From the NCBI GenBank assembly GCA_008682415.1, contig VANK01000013.1, positions 1 through 64,000 of the forward strand: DNA of 64,000 nucleotides. Direction: 5' to 3'. Positions 1 to 7,858 of the stretch are shown piece after piece. The stretch is from Acidobacteria bacterium AB60. Its GTDB lineage: Bacteria; Acidobacteriota; Terriglobia; Terriglobales; Acidobacteriaceae. Under the pieces are notes generated by a model. That model saw only the letters and a program-made list of their open reading frames with translations. It did not search any database and was not told the DNA's origin. Position 1 is the stretch's first letter. Every line of letters starts with the position of its first letter. A program made the translations under genes and the position numbers.

Positions 1-47
1 CACCCCCACCTCACCGATTTCATCCCCGCACCCCCCACCCTCACCTC

Positions 48-520
48 CAGCGATGTCATCCCGCACCCTGAGCAAAGCGAAGGGGGAGGGATCCGCAGTT
101 GTTGTTGCTTTTGCTCTCTCCCACAGAACCCGGGTGCCCCGTTCTAGGCGCGCTTTATGCGCCTAGGGCGGGACAGCACGAACCCTCCCCATCCCCCTGC
201 CGGTTCTCGCACGGATGGCAGACCACTACCCCCAAACCACCCCCACCAACATCGCCCGCAGCCCGACCCCCCACCTCAGCGATGTCATCCCGCAGTCCCA
301 CCCTCACCTCAGCGATGTCATCCCGTACCCTGAGCAAAGCGAAGGGGGAGGGATCCGCAGTTGTTGTTGCTTTTGCTCTCTCCCACAGAACCCGGGTGAT
401 CCGTTCTAGGCGCGCTTTATGCGCCTAGGGCGGGACAGCACGAACCCTCCCGACCCCCCTTGCAGGTTCTTGCACGGATGGCAGACCACTACCCCCAAAC
501 CACCCCCACCAGCAACCCCC
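48..520. repeat. Two-copy intergenic direct repeat of about 210 bp
   Basis: Bases 48-257 and 310-520 are near-identical copies. Each runs from a CAGCGATGTCATCC start through a GAGCAAAGCGAAGG segment, a CCGCAGTTGTTGTTGC segment, a TAGGCGC/GCGCCTA palindrome (about 145-167 and 405-427), and ends in a CACGGATGGCAGACC segment. A shorter partial copy of the start lies at 268-300. The second copy runs into the 3' end of the methyltransferase gene on the minus strand. No credible gene is seen in bases 1-488. Such segments resemble dispersed intergenic repeats common in acidobacterial genomes; the palindrome is related in stem sequence to the repeats at 2.8 and 4.9 kb. Confidence 0.8.
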
Positions 521-1142
521 GCAACCACGTCTTCCGCTCACGACGCCGAAACCCCGCCCGCGCCAGCGCCCCCTCCCAGTCCGGCAACTTCCGCACCCGC
601 AACCCCGTCATCCACCCGAACGCACCATACAGCAGACGCACCAGAGGTCTCGCCACGAGCCGCCCGAACCACCCCGCGGGCTCCGCGAACTCTGAAACCA
701 CCCACACCGCATCCGGAGTCACTTGCGACCGAACGCGCAGAGCCAGCTCCTCCACCTCGGCAGTTGTCAGGCAATCCAGCAGGAAGTGCGTCACCACCAG
801 GTCATAGCCCTCGCCCGCGGGCGGCCCAAGCCGCACATCCGCGACGTGCGTACGCAAACGGTCGCGATCGTCCCCGGCCCGGCTGCGCAGTGCCTCCAGC
901 ATCGCCGGGCTGATATCCACCGCGTCCACTTCAACACCGGGGTTCTCTCGCAGCAGCCGCGCCGTGAAGCGCCCATCGCCATCCCCCAGCACCAGCGCCC
1001 GCCGCGCCGCTCTCATCTCCGGCAGGAAGCCGCACCGGCACCGCCAAAGCCAGCCCCCGAAGCTCAGCCACTCCATCCACCGGTACACCCCCGCCAGCCG
1101 ATCAAAATTCGGAGCGCCCGCCAGGATTGAGGCCCCGCTCAT
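489..1142 (-). CDS. SAM-dependent class I methyltransferase
   Basis: Protein of 217 residues when started at the ATG at 1142 (MSGASILAG). That start overlaps the stop of the upstream membrane-protein gene as ATGA, which argues for translational coupling and against a longer GTG/Ala-rich extension. The glycine-rich SAM motif appears degenerate as LVLGDGDGRF, followed by an acidic strand end in VDAVDIS and a YDLVVTHFLLDCL segment typical of motif IV. The family methylates small molecules, lipids or quinones; nothing here fixes the substrate. The partner membrane protein suggests a lipid-type or quinone-type substrate, but that is inference. The 3' end lies inside the second copy of the local direct repeat. 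Confidence 0.8.
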   Translation of the reverse strand: MSGASILAGAPNFDRLAGVYRWMEWLSFGGWLWRCRCGFLPEMRAARRALVLGDGDGRFTARLLRENPGVEVDAVDISPAMLEALRSRAGDDRDRLRTHVADVRLGPPAGEGYDLVVTHFLLDCLTTAEVEELALRVRSQVTPDAVWVVSEFAEPAGWFGRLVARPLVRLLYGAFGWMTGLRVRKLPDWEGALARAGFRRRERKTWLRGLLVGVVWG

Positions 1143-2020
1143 CGCGCCAGCACCAGCAGCAGCGGCGTCAACAGCACCAGGTCCACCGCCGCCCGCAACC
1201 CCACCGGATCCGCATCGCGCCGCCGGTCCAGCCACCCCACCAGGGCCGCGCTCATCGCTCCCAGCGCGACCATCGCCGCCGCCCGCGGCTCCCAGCTCGC
1301 CAGCCCCACAGCCAGCAGCACACCGGCTCCCGCCAGCACGTCAGCCGTCCTTCCCAGCCGCAGCCCCTCCGTCTCCCAGCAGGTAATCGCCCGCACGTTC
1401 AGCCACGCCAGCGCGGAGAAGTAGATCGCCGGGAGCACCAGCCGCGGTAAAGGGAAGCCGACCGGGTCCACCGACCAGGCGGGCAGCAGGCATCCGGCGG
1501 CAAACAGCCCGCCCACCAGCCCCTCCCGTGATCCTGCGGCCTCCATCAGCCGCCGCACGCCTTGCGGCAGCCGGATGCGCCCGTGCACGCCGGAGAAGTA
1601 CGCCAGCGTGGCCAGCGCCACCGCCGAATCCTGCGGCAGCGCCAGTGCCGGTACGCGCCGGCGCGCGATCGCCGCGGCCGCCAGCGCGGCGCCCGCCGCC
1701 AGCGGCGCCAGGATCCGCCGATGCCGCCAGTGAAAGCGGTGCCGCTCCTGCAGCGCGCCGCCGGCCCGCGCGTCCAGCAGCCGGTCGCCGACGTAGATGG
1801 CCCACACCGCCAGTCCTAGCAGCGCCAGCGGCCACGCCGGCAACGGGATCCGCACCGTCCACGCGAAGGCCCAGGCCCACACTACCGCCACCGTGGGCGC
1901 GTCCAGGCTGGCCAGGTGCCACCGCCCCAGGAGGCCGAGGCGGCGGCCGCGTTCAAGTTCATTTGCGATGCTTTGCGGGCTGCGCAGCGGGTTGGCGAGG
2001 GGAGTGGCCACCTTCTCCAT
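1139..2020 (-). CDS. Polytopic membrane protein, possibly UbiA-like
   Basis: Protein of 293 residues from the ATG at 2020 (MEKVATPL); a TTG 12 bases upstream is also in frame. About seven to eight hydrophobic segments are visible from residue 50 to the end. An IYVGDRLLDA segment after the second segment is reminiscent of the Asp-rich first motif of UbiA-type prenyltransferases, and an acidic WLDRRRDADP segment lies near the C-terminus, but neither matches the family consensus well. The gene is translationally coupled to the downstream methyltransferase (ATGA overlap), so the two probably act on one membrane substrate. Family assignment is tentative; the safe call is a conserved multi-span membrane protein. 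Its 5' leader contains a 16-bp perfect inverted repeat and no good Shine-Dalgarno sequence. Confidence 0.7.
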   Translation of the reverse strand: MEKVATPLANPLRSPQSIANELERGRRLGLLGRWHLASLDAPTVAVVWAWAFAWTVRIPLPAWPLALLGLAVWAIYVGDRLLDARAGGALQERHRFHWRHRRILAPLAAGAALAAAAIARRRVPALALPQDSAVALATLAYFSGVHGRIRLPQGVRRLMEAAGSREGLVGGLFAAGCLLPAWSVDPVGFPLPRLVLPAIYFSALAWLNVRAITCWETEGLRLGRTADVLAGAGVLLAVGLASWEPRAAAMVALGAMSAALVGWLDRRRDADPVGLRAAVDLVLLTPLLLVLAR

Positions 2021-2030
2021 TCTAGAGAGC

Positions 2031-2064
2031 AAAGCGGGAGCGCGCCCCGGCGCGCTCCCGCTTT
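2031..2064. terminator. Perfect 16-bp inverted repeat, bidirectional terminator-like
   Basis: AAAGCGGGAGCGCGCC (2031-2046) pairs perfectly with GGCGCGCTCCCGCTTT (2049-2064) around a 2-base centre. It has the A-tract/T-tract layout of a bidirectional terminator, with only three T residues. It sits 11 bases upstream of the minus-strand start codon at 2020 and 42 bases upstream of the plus-strand tRNA, so it lies between divergent units, an odd place for a terminator. It may insulate or attenuate. Confidence 0.5.
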
Positions 2065-2105
2065 GCGGAAAGGCCTTCCGCTGCTAAGATAGGGAAGTCC
2101 TTCGT

Positions 2106-2181
2106 GGGGCTGTAGCTCAGCTGGGAGAGCGCCTCGTTCGCAACGAGGAGGCCAGCGGTTCGATCCCGCTCAGCTCCACCA
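2106..2181 (+). tRNA. tRNA-Ala (anticodon CGC)
   Basis: A full cloverleaf can be drawn. The acceptor stem GGGGCTG/CAGCTCC contains the G3:U70 pair diagnostic of alanine tRNAs. The D arm follows in TAGCTCAGCTGGGAGAGC, the anticodon arm is CCTCG-TTCGCAA-CGAGG giving anticodon CGC, and the T arm carries GGTTCGATCC. Discriminator A and an encoded CCA end the gene at 2181. It reads GCG codons, which are frequent in the surrounding high-GC genes. Confidence 0.96.
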
Positions 2182-2309
2182 AAAGTTCCTTCCTGGATTT
2201 TTTCTTTCTTTCTCCCGCACATTTAAAAAAAACGAGCAAACCCTTTGGGTTGAGGGGCTTGGGGCGAAAAAGCGCCCATTTGCGCTGCGAATGTGATTTA
2301 TCGCACCAA

Positions 2310-2481
2310 AGCCCAGTTTTTTGGGCCACCGGAGAGCGCCTGCGAACCGGGGGGTTTGACCTGGGCCGCAGCGGCTCCTTGTGAAGACGATGAAGCACTT
2401 AGGCCCGAACGCAGCAAGGCCCGCGCGGGCGCGTGCCTTGCTGCTGTGGTTACGACTCTGTATCTAGTGTGGCAGGTTCGA
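2310..2481 (+). ncRNA. Possible structured RNA, class not identified
   Basis: The spacer after the tRNA contains an unusual density of pairing. GCCCA/TGGGC lies at about 2318-2333, GCCGC/GCGGC at about 2369-2379, and a very strong CAGCAAGGC/GCCTTGCTG hairpin at about 2421-2453 with a GC-rich loop. GCGAACC (about 2343-2349) can pair with GGTTCG (about 2475-2480) to close a domain of about 135 nt. No open reading frame in it looks protein-like. The segment TTAGGCCCGAACGCAGCAAGG loosely recalls the SRP RNA apical loop, but the invariant GGAA-tetraloop context is missing, so SRP RNA is not supported. Bases 2482-2773 hold no recognisable gene. Confidence 0.25.
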
Positions 2482-2773
2482 AGAATTAGGACCCAATTTT
2501 TGGAAATATTTTTTCGTTGTGTTTTGTGCGGGTTGCGGGGGTTTTTGGAAGGTGGGGGCTTGACAAGATTTCCACAGGTGAGGGTTCGGGAGAAGAGTGG
2601 CGCGTTGTGTTCTGGATCACTAAACCATGAGGTATTCGCCAAATGTTCGTGGCGAAATCAGACTATATTTGTAGTAATTTGAGTGATTTGGTCCGGATTG
2701 TTTCGAGGGGGGCGCTGGGGGGGCAACGGCAACCGCAGGTCCTTCGCTGCGCTCAGGAACACATCGCTTGCGG

Positions 2774-3079
2774 GGGCTGGGTGGGGTTCGTGATATCCCA
2801 CCCTAGGCGCATGAAACAAAGACGCGCCTAGGATGGGGCACCCCTGGGGCGAGGGCCAAGTACCAAGGGCCAAGGGCCGAGAGGCTGGGTTGGGTTCGTG
2901 GTATCCCATGTCTCCAACTGCGGGAGACATGGGGCACCCCTGGGCGAGGGCCAAGTACCAAGGGCCAAGGGCCGAGAGGCTGGGATGGGTTCGTGGTATC
3001 CCATGTCTCCAACTGCGGGAGACATGGGGCGCCCCGGGTCGAGGGCCAAGTACCAAGGGCCAAGGGCCGAGAGGCTGGG
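2774..3079 (+). repeat. Three tandem REP-like units of about 93-110 bp
   Basis: Each unit reads: GGGTTCGTGGTATCCCA-type left arm, a hairpin, a GGGGCACCC tail (GGGGCGCCC in the third), then GAGGGCCAAGTACCAAGGG and GGGCCGAGAGG. Unit 1 has the stem CCTAGGCGC/GCGCCTAGG around an ATGAAACAAAGAC loop. Units 2 and 3 have CCCATGTCTCC/GGGAGACATGGG around a short AACTGC loop. So flanks are constant while the stem is swapped. The array ends exactly at the stop codon of the isomerase gene (3080). Related units lie at 4921-5220. Confidence 0.9.
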
Positions 3080-4837
3080 TTATTGCGGGGGGGCGGGCTG
3101 CTGGGTTGGGGTCGGCCCGGGAGCGGGGGCTCCGTGGACGGGCGCGATGGGGGTCGGCACCGGCGTGTTGTCCTGCTGGGTGTCGTCTTTTTTGCGGTCG
3201 CTCAGGCGGGTCTTTTCGCCGGTGGTGGTGGCTGACTTCTTCTTCTTGTCGGTGGTGTTGCCGTTGAGGCCCAGGGGGGTGGACTGGGTCTGGCGGTCGG
3301 CGACCTCGCCGGCATCGGGCGCGTTGATGGACTTGTTATCGGGGAAGTCCTTTTTGGAGGCCCCGGGCTCTTTCTTGTCTTTGGCGACACGGGCGCGGTC
3401 GCTGAAGCGGGTCTTCTTCTGGACGGGTGCCTGTTCGAGGGGGTTCTCCGGCTCGTCGTTCTGGGCGACGGCGCCAGCGTCCTCGGTGGGGCCCTGCGGC
3501 TCGGAGGGCAGGGTCTTGGTGGGGGCTTTGCCGTAGCGGATCTTTTCGCGCTTGCCGGGCTTCTCGGTCTTGGGCTTCTTCGGGGCGTCGGCTTTGGCAG
3601 CAGTACCGGCCGGAGCGGCGGTGGCGCCGCTGGCCGTGGTGGTGCTGGCCGAGGCGGGCACGAGCGAGGCATTATCGGCGGACCCACCCTTCTGGCGGAA
3701 GTGGGCGGTCTCGCGGAAGCGGGTGCGCTCGACCTTGGCCTTCTTCTTGGGCTGGGGCGGGGTGTAGGCCGAGTAGGTGATGGGGTTGACGCGCTTGTTG
3801 GTGCTGGCGCCGGTGTCTTCGTAGCCGGGCTTGATATCGATGTAGGCGTCTTCGCGCATCTTGGTGAGATAGGCGCGGATGGCGGGCTCCATCTTGGACT
3901 CGTAGTAGGCCTCTTCGACCTGGTTCTCCACGTCTTTGAAGTTGGGGACGCCGCCGGGGTTGTGGTCAGTGACCTTGAGGATGACGAAGCCCTGCTTGGT
4001 GCGGATGGGCTCGGTGATCTCGCCGGTCTTGAGGCCGAAGGTAGCGTTCTCGAAGACGGAGTTGAGCTGGCCGCGCTTGTAGATGCCGAGGTCGCCGCCC
4101 TGAGCGGCGGTCTCCTTCTGATCGCTGGCGGTGCGGGCGAGGCTGGCGAAGTCGCCGCCGGCTTTGAGCTTGGCCTCGATGTCATCGGCCTTGGTCTTGG
4201 CTTCGGCCACTTTGGCGGGATCGTCGGAGCCGGCATCGCCGGTGGAGATGAGGATCTCGCTCAGCTTGACGTTTTCCGGCTGGGAGTATTCCTGCTTGTG
4301 CTCCTCGAAGTAGCGCTGCACCTCGCCGGGGGTGAAGTTGAGGTGGCGACCCACCTGGTCGCGCATGACTTCCTGGGTAATGATCTGGTTGCGGATGTTG
4401 GCCTTGAAGTCTTCGTAGGAGACGCCCTGTTCCTGGGCGGCTTTTTCGAGGTCTTCGAGGCTGGACATGTTGTATTGCTTGCGGATGTCGTTGAGGCGGT
4501 TGACGAGCTCGGTTTCGCCGGTGACCCCGAGTTCTTTGCCCTTGGAGAGCCAGAGCTGCTGGTCGATGAGGTTGCGCAGGAGGTCTTTGTGGAACTCGGA
4601 GATCTGCTGCATGGTGGCGCCGTGCTGGCGGCCCTCATCGTCGACTTCCTTCATGGCGCGGTTGTAGTCGGCGCGGGTGATGATCTGGTCGTTGACGCGG
4701 CAGATGATGTCTTCGACGGTGACGCCGCCGTAGGGGCTGGCGGATTCAGCGGTCTTGGACTGGGCGGCGGCGGTGGCGACGAGCAGGGTCGTGCTGAGCA
4801 CGGACGCTGCGGAGAGGCGGAAGAAGGTCAAAGTCAT
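3080..4837 (-). CDS. Secreted SurA/parvulin-type peptidyl-prolyl isomerase
   Basis: Protein of 585 residues from the ATG at 4837 (MTLTFFRLS). A signal peptide ends near VATAAAQS. Residues about 40-200 match a SurA N-terminal chaperone region (CRVNDQIITRADYNR, NLIDQQLW). Residues about 205-320 form a PpiC rotamase domain (LSEILIST, FASLARTASD, GGDLGIYKRGQL, PIRTKQGFVILKV). The C-terminal 230 residues are low-complexity, rich in Lys, Pro, Thr and Ala, with repeated KTRFSDRARV-type and KTRLSDRK-type motifs, and are probably disordered. The family escorts outer-membrane proteins through the periplasm. The basic tail is much longer than in E. coli SurA. The gene stands alone between REP-like repeat clusters at both ends. 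Confidence 0.88.
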   Translation of the reverse strand: MTLTFFRLSAASVLSTTLLVATAAAQSKTAESASPYGGVTVEDIICRVNDQIITRADYNRAMKEVDDEGRQHGATMQQISEFHKDLLRNLIDQQLWLSKGKELGVTGETELVNRLNDIRKQYNMSSLEDLEKAAQEQGVSYEDFKANIRNQIITQEVMRDQVGRHLNFTPGEVQRYFEEHKQEYSQPENVKLSEILISTGDAGSDDPAKVAEAKTKADDIEAKLKAGGDFASLARTASDQKETAAQGGDLGIYKRGQLNSVFENATFGLKTGEITEPIRTKQGFVILKVTDHNPGGVPNFKDVENQVEEAYYESKMEPAIRAYLTKMREDAYIDIKPGYEDTGASTNKRVNPITYSAYTPPQPKKKAKVERTRFRETAHFRQKGGSADNASLVPASASTTTASGATAAPAGTAAKADAPKKPKTEKPGKREKIRYGKAPTKTLPSEPQGPTEDAGAVAQNDEPENPLEQAPVQKKTRFSDRARVAKDKKEPGASKKDFPDNKSINAPDAGEVADRQTQSTPLGLNGNTTDKKKKSATTTGEKTRLSDRKKDDTQQDNTPVPTPIAPVHGAPAPGPTPTQQPAPPQ

Positions 4838-4920
4838 AGGCAGCAACGGCAGGGGCGAAAGCGCAAGCCTCTGGGTATAGACGTCATTGTAAATCGAGGG
4901 GAAGCGGGGGGCCGCTTCGC

Positions 4921-5220
4921 GGCCCCAGGGCCAAGGGCCGAGAGGTTGGGTTGGGTTCGTGGTATCCCACCCTAGGCGCATGAAACAAAGACGCGCCTAG
5001 GATGGGGCACCCGCGGTCGTGCGGGAACGGAGACGGCTGGGATGGGTTCGTGCTGTCCCATGTCTCCAAAATCGGGAGACATGGGGAACCCTGGGGCGAG
5101 GGCCAAGTACCGAGGGCCAAGGGCCAAGGGCCGAGAGGCGAGTTTCGAGTCTCGAGTTGCGAGTGGGGCTGCGTCTGGCTTGGCGCTCGGCCCTTGGCAC
5201 TTGGCCCTCGGGCCTGGCCA
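4921..5220 (+). repeat. Second REP-like cluster, upstream of the isomerase gene
   Basis: A GGGCCAAGGGCCGAGAGG segment is followed by a GGTATCCCA arm with the CCTAGGCGC/GCGCCTAGG hairpin and a GGGGCACCC tail (4944-5012). A second unit follows with the CCCATGTCTCC/GGGAGACATGGGG hairpin (5057-5086) and the GAGGGCCAAGTACCGAGGG trailer. Near 5185-5220 the trailer occurs again inverted (CTCGGCCCTTGGCACTTGG). Both stem types of the 2.8-kb array are present, in the same orientation. The remaining spacer (4838-4920 and 5221-5350) holds no recognisable gene and should contain the promoters of the two divergent flanking genes. Confidence 0.88.
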
Positions 5221-5350
5221 AAGGCCAGGCCCGCTACCTTTGGGGGATGGGAGGCGTCAAAAACGTGAGTGATATACTCATAGCTCAAGGCTGGCTGCCT
5301 GGCGTGTGTTTCCCGCCCGCCGCATCTGCCGCCGGAGGTTCCATCCGCTT

Positions 5351-6988
5351 ATGACACCCCGCGCCCGCCGGGCCATATTCTCCCTAGTTCTATTTTTTGC
5401 GATTTGCGCCCTTGTGGGCAGTGTGCTGCAACGGCGTGTTGGCGCCCAGTCGTCTGAGGACGAGAGCCAGATTCGCGACAGCCTGAAGACGTTCACGAAC
5501 GTGTACGCGCTGGTGGAGCAGAACTACGCCGAGCCGATTACGGGGGACAAGGCCGATATCGCCATTTATGACGGGGCGATCCCGGGGATGCTGCGGACCC
5601 TCGATCCGCACTCAAATTTCTACGATCCCAAGGCTTACGCCAAGATGCGCGAGGATCAGCGCGGTCATTATTATGGCGTGGGCATGGTGATCCAGCAGCA
5701 GCGGGACGCCTCGGGCAAGGACAAGGTGTACGTGATTACCCCGTATGAGGGGACGCCGAGCTTCCGGGCGGGGATCCGGCCGGGCGACGTGATTGCGGCG
5801 GTGGACGGGAAGACGGCGGACGGGATGACGTCGGACGCGGTGGCCAAGGCGCTGAAGGGTCCCAAGGGGACCCACGTGCAGGTCACCATGTCGCGCGAGG
5901 GACAGGTCAAGCCGCTGACGTTCGACCTGGTGCGGGACGAGATTCCGCACCCGTCGGTGGACCTGAAGTATGAGATCAAGCCGGGGGTGGGGTATATCCA
6001 CCTGACGCAGTTCCAGGAGACGACCGCGCAGGAAGTGATTGACGCGGTCGACAGCTTTGGGAATATCAAGGGCCTGGTGTTCGACCTGCGCGGGAACCCG
6101 GGCGGGCTGCTGAGCCAGGCAGTTGAAGTCTGCGATCACCTGCTGAGCAAGGGGCAGGGCATTGTGTCGCAGAGGGGCCGAGCGTATCCGGATCAGAATT
6201 ATGTAGCGACGCACGGGAATGACGGCAAGACGTTTCCGATTGTGGTTCTGGTGAACCGCAACACGGCGTCGGCTGCGGAGATTGTGTCGGGCGCGCTGCA
6301 GGATCACGACCGGGCGCTGATCGTGGGCGAGACGACGTTCGGCAAGGGCCTGGTGCAGACGGTGTACAACCTGAGCGAGAACACGGGTCTGGCGCTGACG
6401 ACGTATCACTATTACACGCCGTCGGGGCGGCTGATTCAGCGGAACTACTCGGGCGTGTCGCTGTACGACTACTACTACAATCACGCGGGCGCGCAGCCGG
6501 CGGACACGACCAACCGCGAGGTGAAGTTCACGGACTCGGGGCGGACGGTGTATGGCGGCGGCGGGATTACGCCGGACGAGAAGATCGAGACGCCGAAGTC
6601 GAACCGGTTCCAGGAGGAGCTGCTGTTCCGGTCGGCGTTCTTCCACTTTGCGCCGCGCTACCTGGCGAACCGCACGGTGGACAAGAGCTTCCAGGTGGAC
6701 GATGCGGTGCTGGCGGACTTCAAGCAGTTCCTGACGAGCAAGAACATCGCTTTCACGGAAAAGGACATCAACGACAACCTGGACTGGCTGAAGGTGAACA
6801 TCAAGGAAAAGATCATGACCAGCCAGTTTGGGCAACTGCAGGGCTTGCGGACGCTGGCGGACTGGGATCCGGAGATCCAGAAGGCGCTGACGTTCCTGCC
6901 GGAGGCGCAGGCGCTGGAGGATAACGCGCACAAGGTGCTGGCGCAGAAGGCGCAGGCGAAGAACGAGGGCGCGGCGGCGCGACCGTAG
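5351..6988 (+). CDS. S41 family C-terminal processing protease (CtpA-like)
   Basis: Protein of 545 residues from the ATG at 5351 (MTPRARRAIFS); an upstream in-frame start would precede the hydrophobic segment with a basic stretch and is less likely. A signal anchor spans residues 7-28. A PDZ domain (about 110-195) includes VITPYEGTPSFRAGIRPGD. The tail-specific protease core follows: GLVFDLRGNPGG, then NRNTASAAEIVSGAL with the nucleophile Ser, and TFGKGLVQT with the catalytic Lys. The protein continues with a long C-terminal region. The family cleaves C-terminal tails of periplasmic proteins. A strong terminator follows directly, so the gene is probably monocistronic. Confidence 0.93.
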   Translation: MTPRARRAIFSLVLFFAICALVGSVLQRRVGAQSSEDESQIRDSLKTFTNVYALVEQNYAEPITGDKADIAIYDGAIPGMLRTLDPHSNFYDPKAYAKMREDQRGHYYGVGMVIQQQRDASGKDKVYVITPYEGTPSFRAGIRPGDVIAAVDGKTADGMTSDAVAKALKGPKGTHVQVTMSREGQVKPLTFDLVRDEIPHPSVDLKYEIKPGVGYIHLTQFQETTAQEVIDAVDSFGNIKGLVFDLRGNPGGLLSQAVEVCDHLLSKGQGIVSQRGRAYPDQNYVATHGNDGKTFPIVVLVNRNTASAAEIVSGALQDHDRALIVGETTFGKGLVQTVYNLSENTGLALTTYHYYTPSGRLIQRNYSGVSLYDYYYNHAGAQPADTTNREVKFTDSGRTVYGGGGITPDEKIETPKSNRFQEELLFRSAFFHFAPRYLANRTVDKSFQVDDAVLADFKQFLTSKNIAFTEKDINDNLDWLKVNIKEKIMTSQFGQLQGLRTLADWDPEIQKALTFLPEAQALEDNAHKVLAQKAQAKNEGAAARP

Positions 6989-7012
6989 GCTTAACCTCGC
7001 AAGGGGGAGATC

Positions 7013-7055
7013 AAAGGGCGGACGGCCTTGGGGCCGGTCCGCCCTTTGTGTTTTT
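7013..7055 (+). terminator. Rho-independent terminator of the S41 protease gene
   Basis: GGGCGGACGGCC pairs with GGCCGGTCCGCCC (one bulge) around a TTGG loop, followed by TTTGTGTTTTT. It lies 25 bases after the stop codon. Confidence 0.9.
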
Positions 7056-7060
7056 GGAAG

Positions 7061-7107
7061 ACAGGGAATAGGGAATAGGGAACAGGGAACAGGAATAGGG
7101 AATAGAG
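7061..7107 (+). repeat. Short tandem repeat, 7-bp GGGAATA unit
   Basis: About six copies of GGGAATA or GGGAACA in a row, just upstream of the 3' end of the convergent DUF4230 gene. Copy number is likely to vary between strains. Confidence 0.8.
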
Positions 7108-7112
7108 AGAGA

Positions 7113-7781
7113 TTAGTGGGGGGTGTGCTGGTCGCAGGTGACCTCGCTGAATCCAAGGCCATAGAGCAGCTTTGTGACGGTGGCGCAGGCGTTTTTTTGC
7201 GCGGTGTTGAGGATGCCGGCGTCGAGGGCGGACTGGCGGAGGTTGTCGACGGCCTGGGCGCGCACTTCGCTTTCGAGGGTGGGGTCGACGGGGACGAGCA
7301 GGCCGGTGCGGCGCTGGTAGACGCGGGTTTTGGATTCGTCGAGGGCGACGGTGAAGATTTGTGCGGGGGGCAGGTGCACGTGCACGGTGCGGGCGGAGAG
7401 CTGCACGCCAGAGGGGGCGAGCTGGTTGAAGTCGACGCCGGCGACGGCCTCGCCGTGGACGTCGAGGAGGACGCGGTCGCCGGTGAGGAAGGCGGGGAGG
7501 ATGCGTCCTTCGCGATCGCCGGAGACCATCTTTTCCATGGAGAAGGAGACGGACTCGAGGCGGGCGAGGCGGCGAATTTCGGTGAGGATGGTGGGCTGCG
7601 CGGTGTCGATGCGCGTGGCGCGGTCGGAGACGAGGGAGGCGAGGTGATCCCAGAGGCCGGCGCGGGCGGCGTGGAGGAAGAGGGTGAGGGCGGCGATGCC
7701 GGCGAGGATGCCCGCGAGGAGAGCGAGGAGAAGGGCGGGGAGGATACGGCCGCGGCGAGCGGGAGTTGTGGTCACAGGCAT
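7113..7781 (-). CDS. DUF4230 domain membrane-anchored protein
   Basis: Protein of 222 residues. One N-terminal membrane segment (about residues 12-36, ILPALLLALLAGILAGIAAL) is followed by an extracytoplasmic domain with the DUF4230 layout: ARLESVSFSMEKM near residue 73, GDRVLLDVHGEAVAGVDF, then a VHVHLPPAQIFTVALDESKTRVY strand pair and a C-terminal helical region. Proteins of this family are widespread small anchored proteins of unknown role, often described as band-7-like in predicted fold. Two cysteines occur near the end (NACATV, VTCDQ). It is convergent with the S41 protease gene and probably monocistronic. Confidence 0.82.
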   Translation of the reverse strand: MPVTTTPARRGRILPALLLALLAGILAGIAALTLFLHAARAGLWDHLASLVSDRATRIDTAQPTILTEIRRLARLESVSFSMEKMVSGDREGRILPAFLTGDRVLLDVHGEAVAGVDFNQLAPSGVQLSARTVHVHLPPAQIFTVALDESKTRVYQRRTGLLVPVDPTLESEVRAQAVDNLRQSALDAGILNTAQKNACATVTKLLYGLGFSEVTCDQHTPH

Positions 7782-7858
7782 GGTCGCATCCGGGGGCGAG
7801 GAGGAGTCCTCAGCGGCGGCGTCGGGACCGCATGGAGATTAGATGCGAAGGGCGAAGG

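Noticed and set aside
2310-2481. SRP (4.5S) RNA
   Set aside because: The AGGCCCGAACGCAGCAAGG segment resembles the apical region only loosely; the GGAA tetraloop with its flanking pairs and the symmetric loop are missing.
2774-3079. Regular repeats that might look like a CRISPR array
   Set aside because: Units are contiguous with no unique spacers, contain internal hairpins with two different stems, vary in length, and no cas gene is near.
3701-4975. Long plus-strand open frame (424 codons) opposite the isomerase gene
   Set aside because: Gly/Val/Asp-rich low-complexity sequence mirroring the minus-strand codon pattern; the minus frame has a signal peptide and PPIase motifs.
5612-7162. Long minus-strand open frame (516 codons) opposite the S41 protease
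   Set aside because: Arg/His/Leu-rich antisense shadow without any recognisable fold; the plus strand has all S41 motifs.
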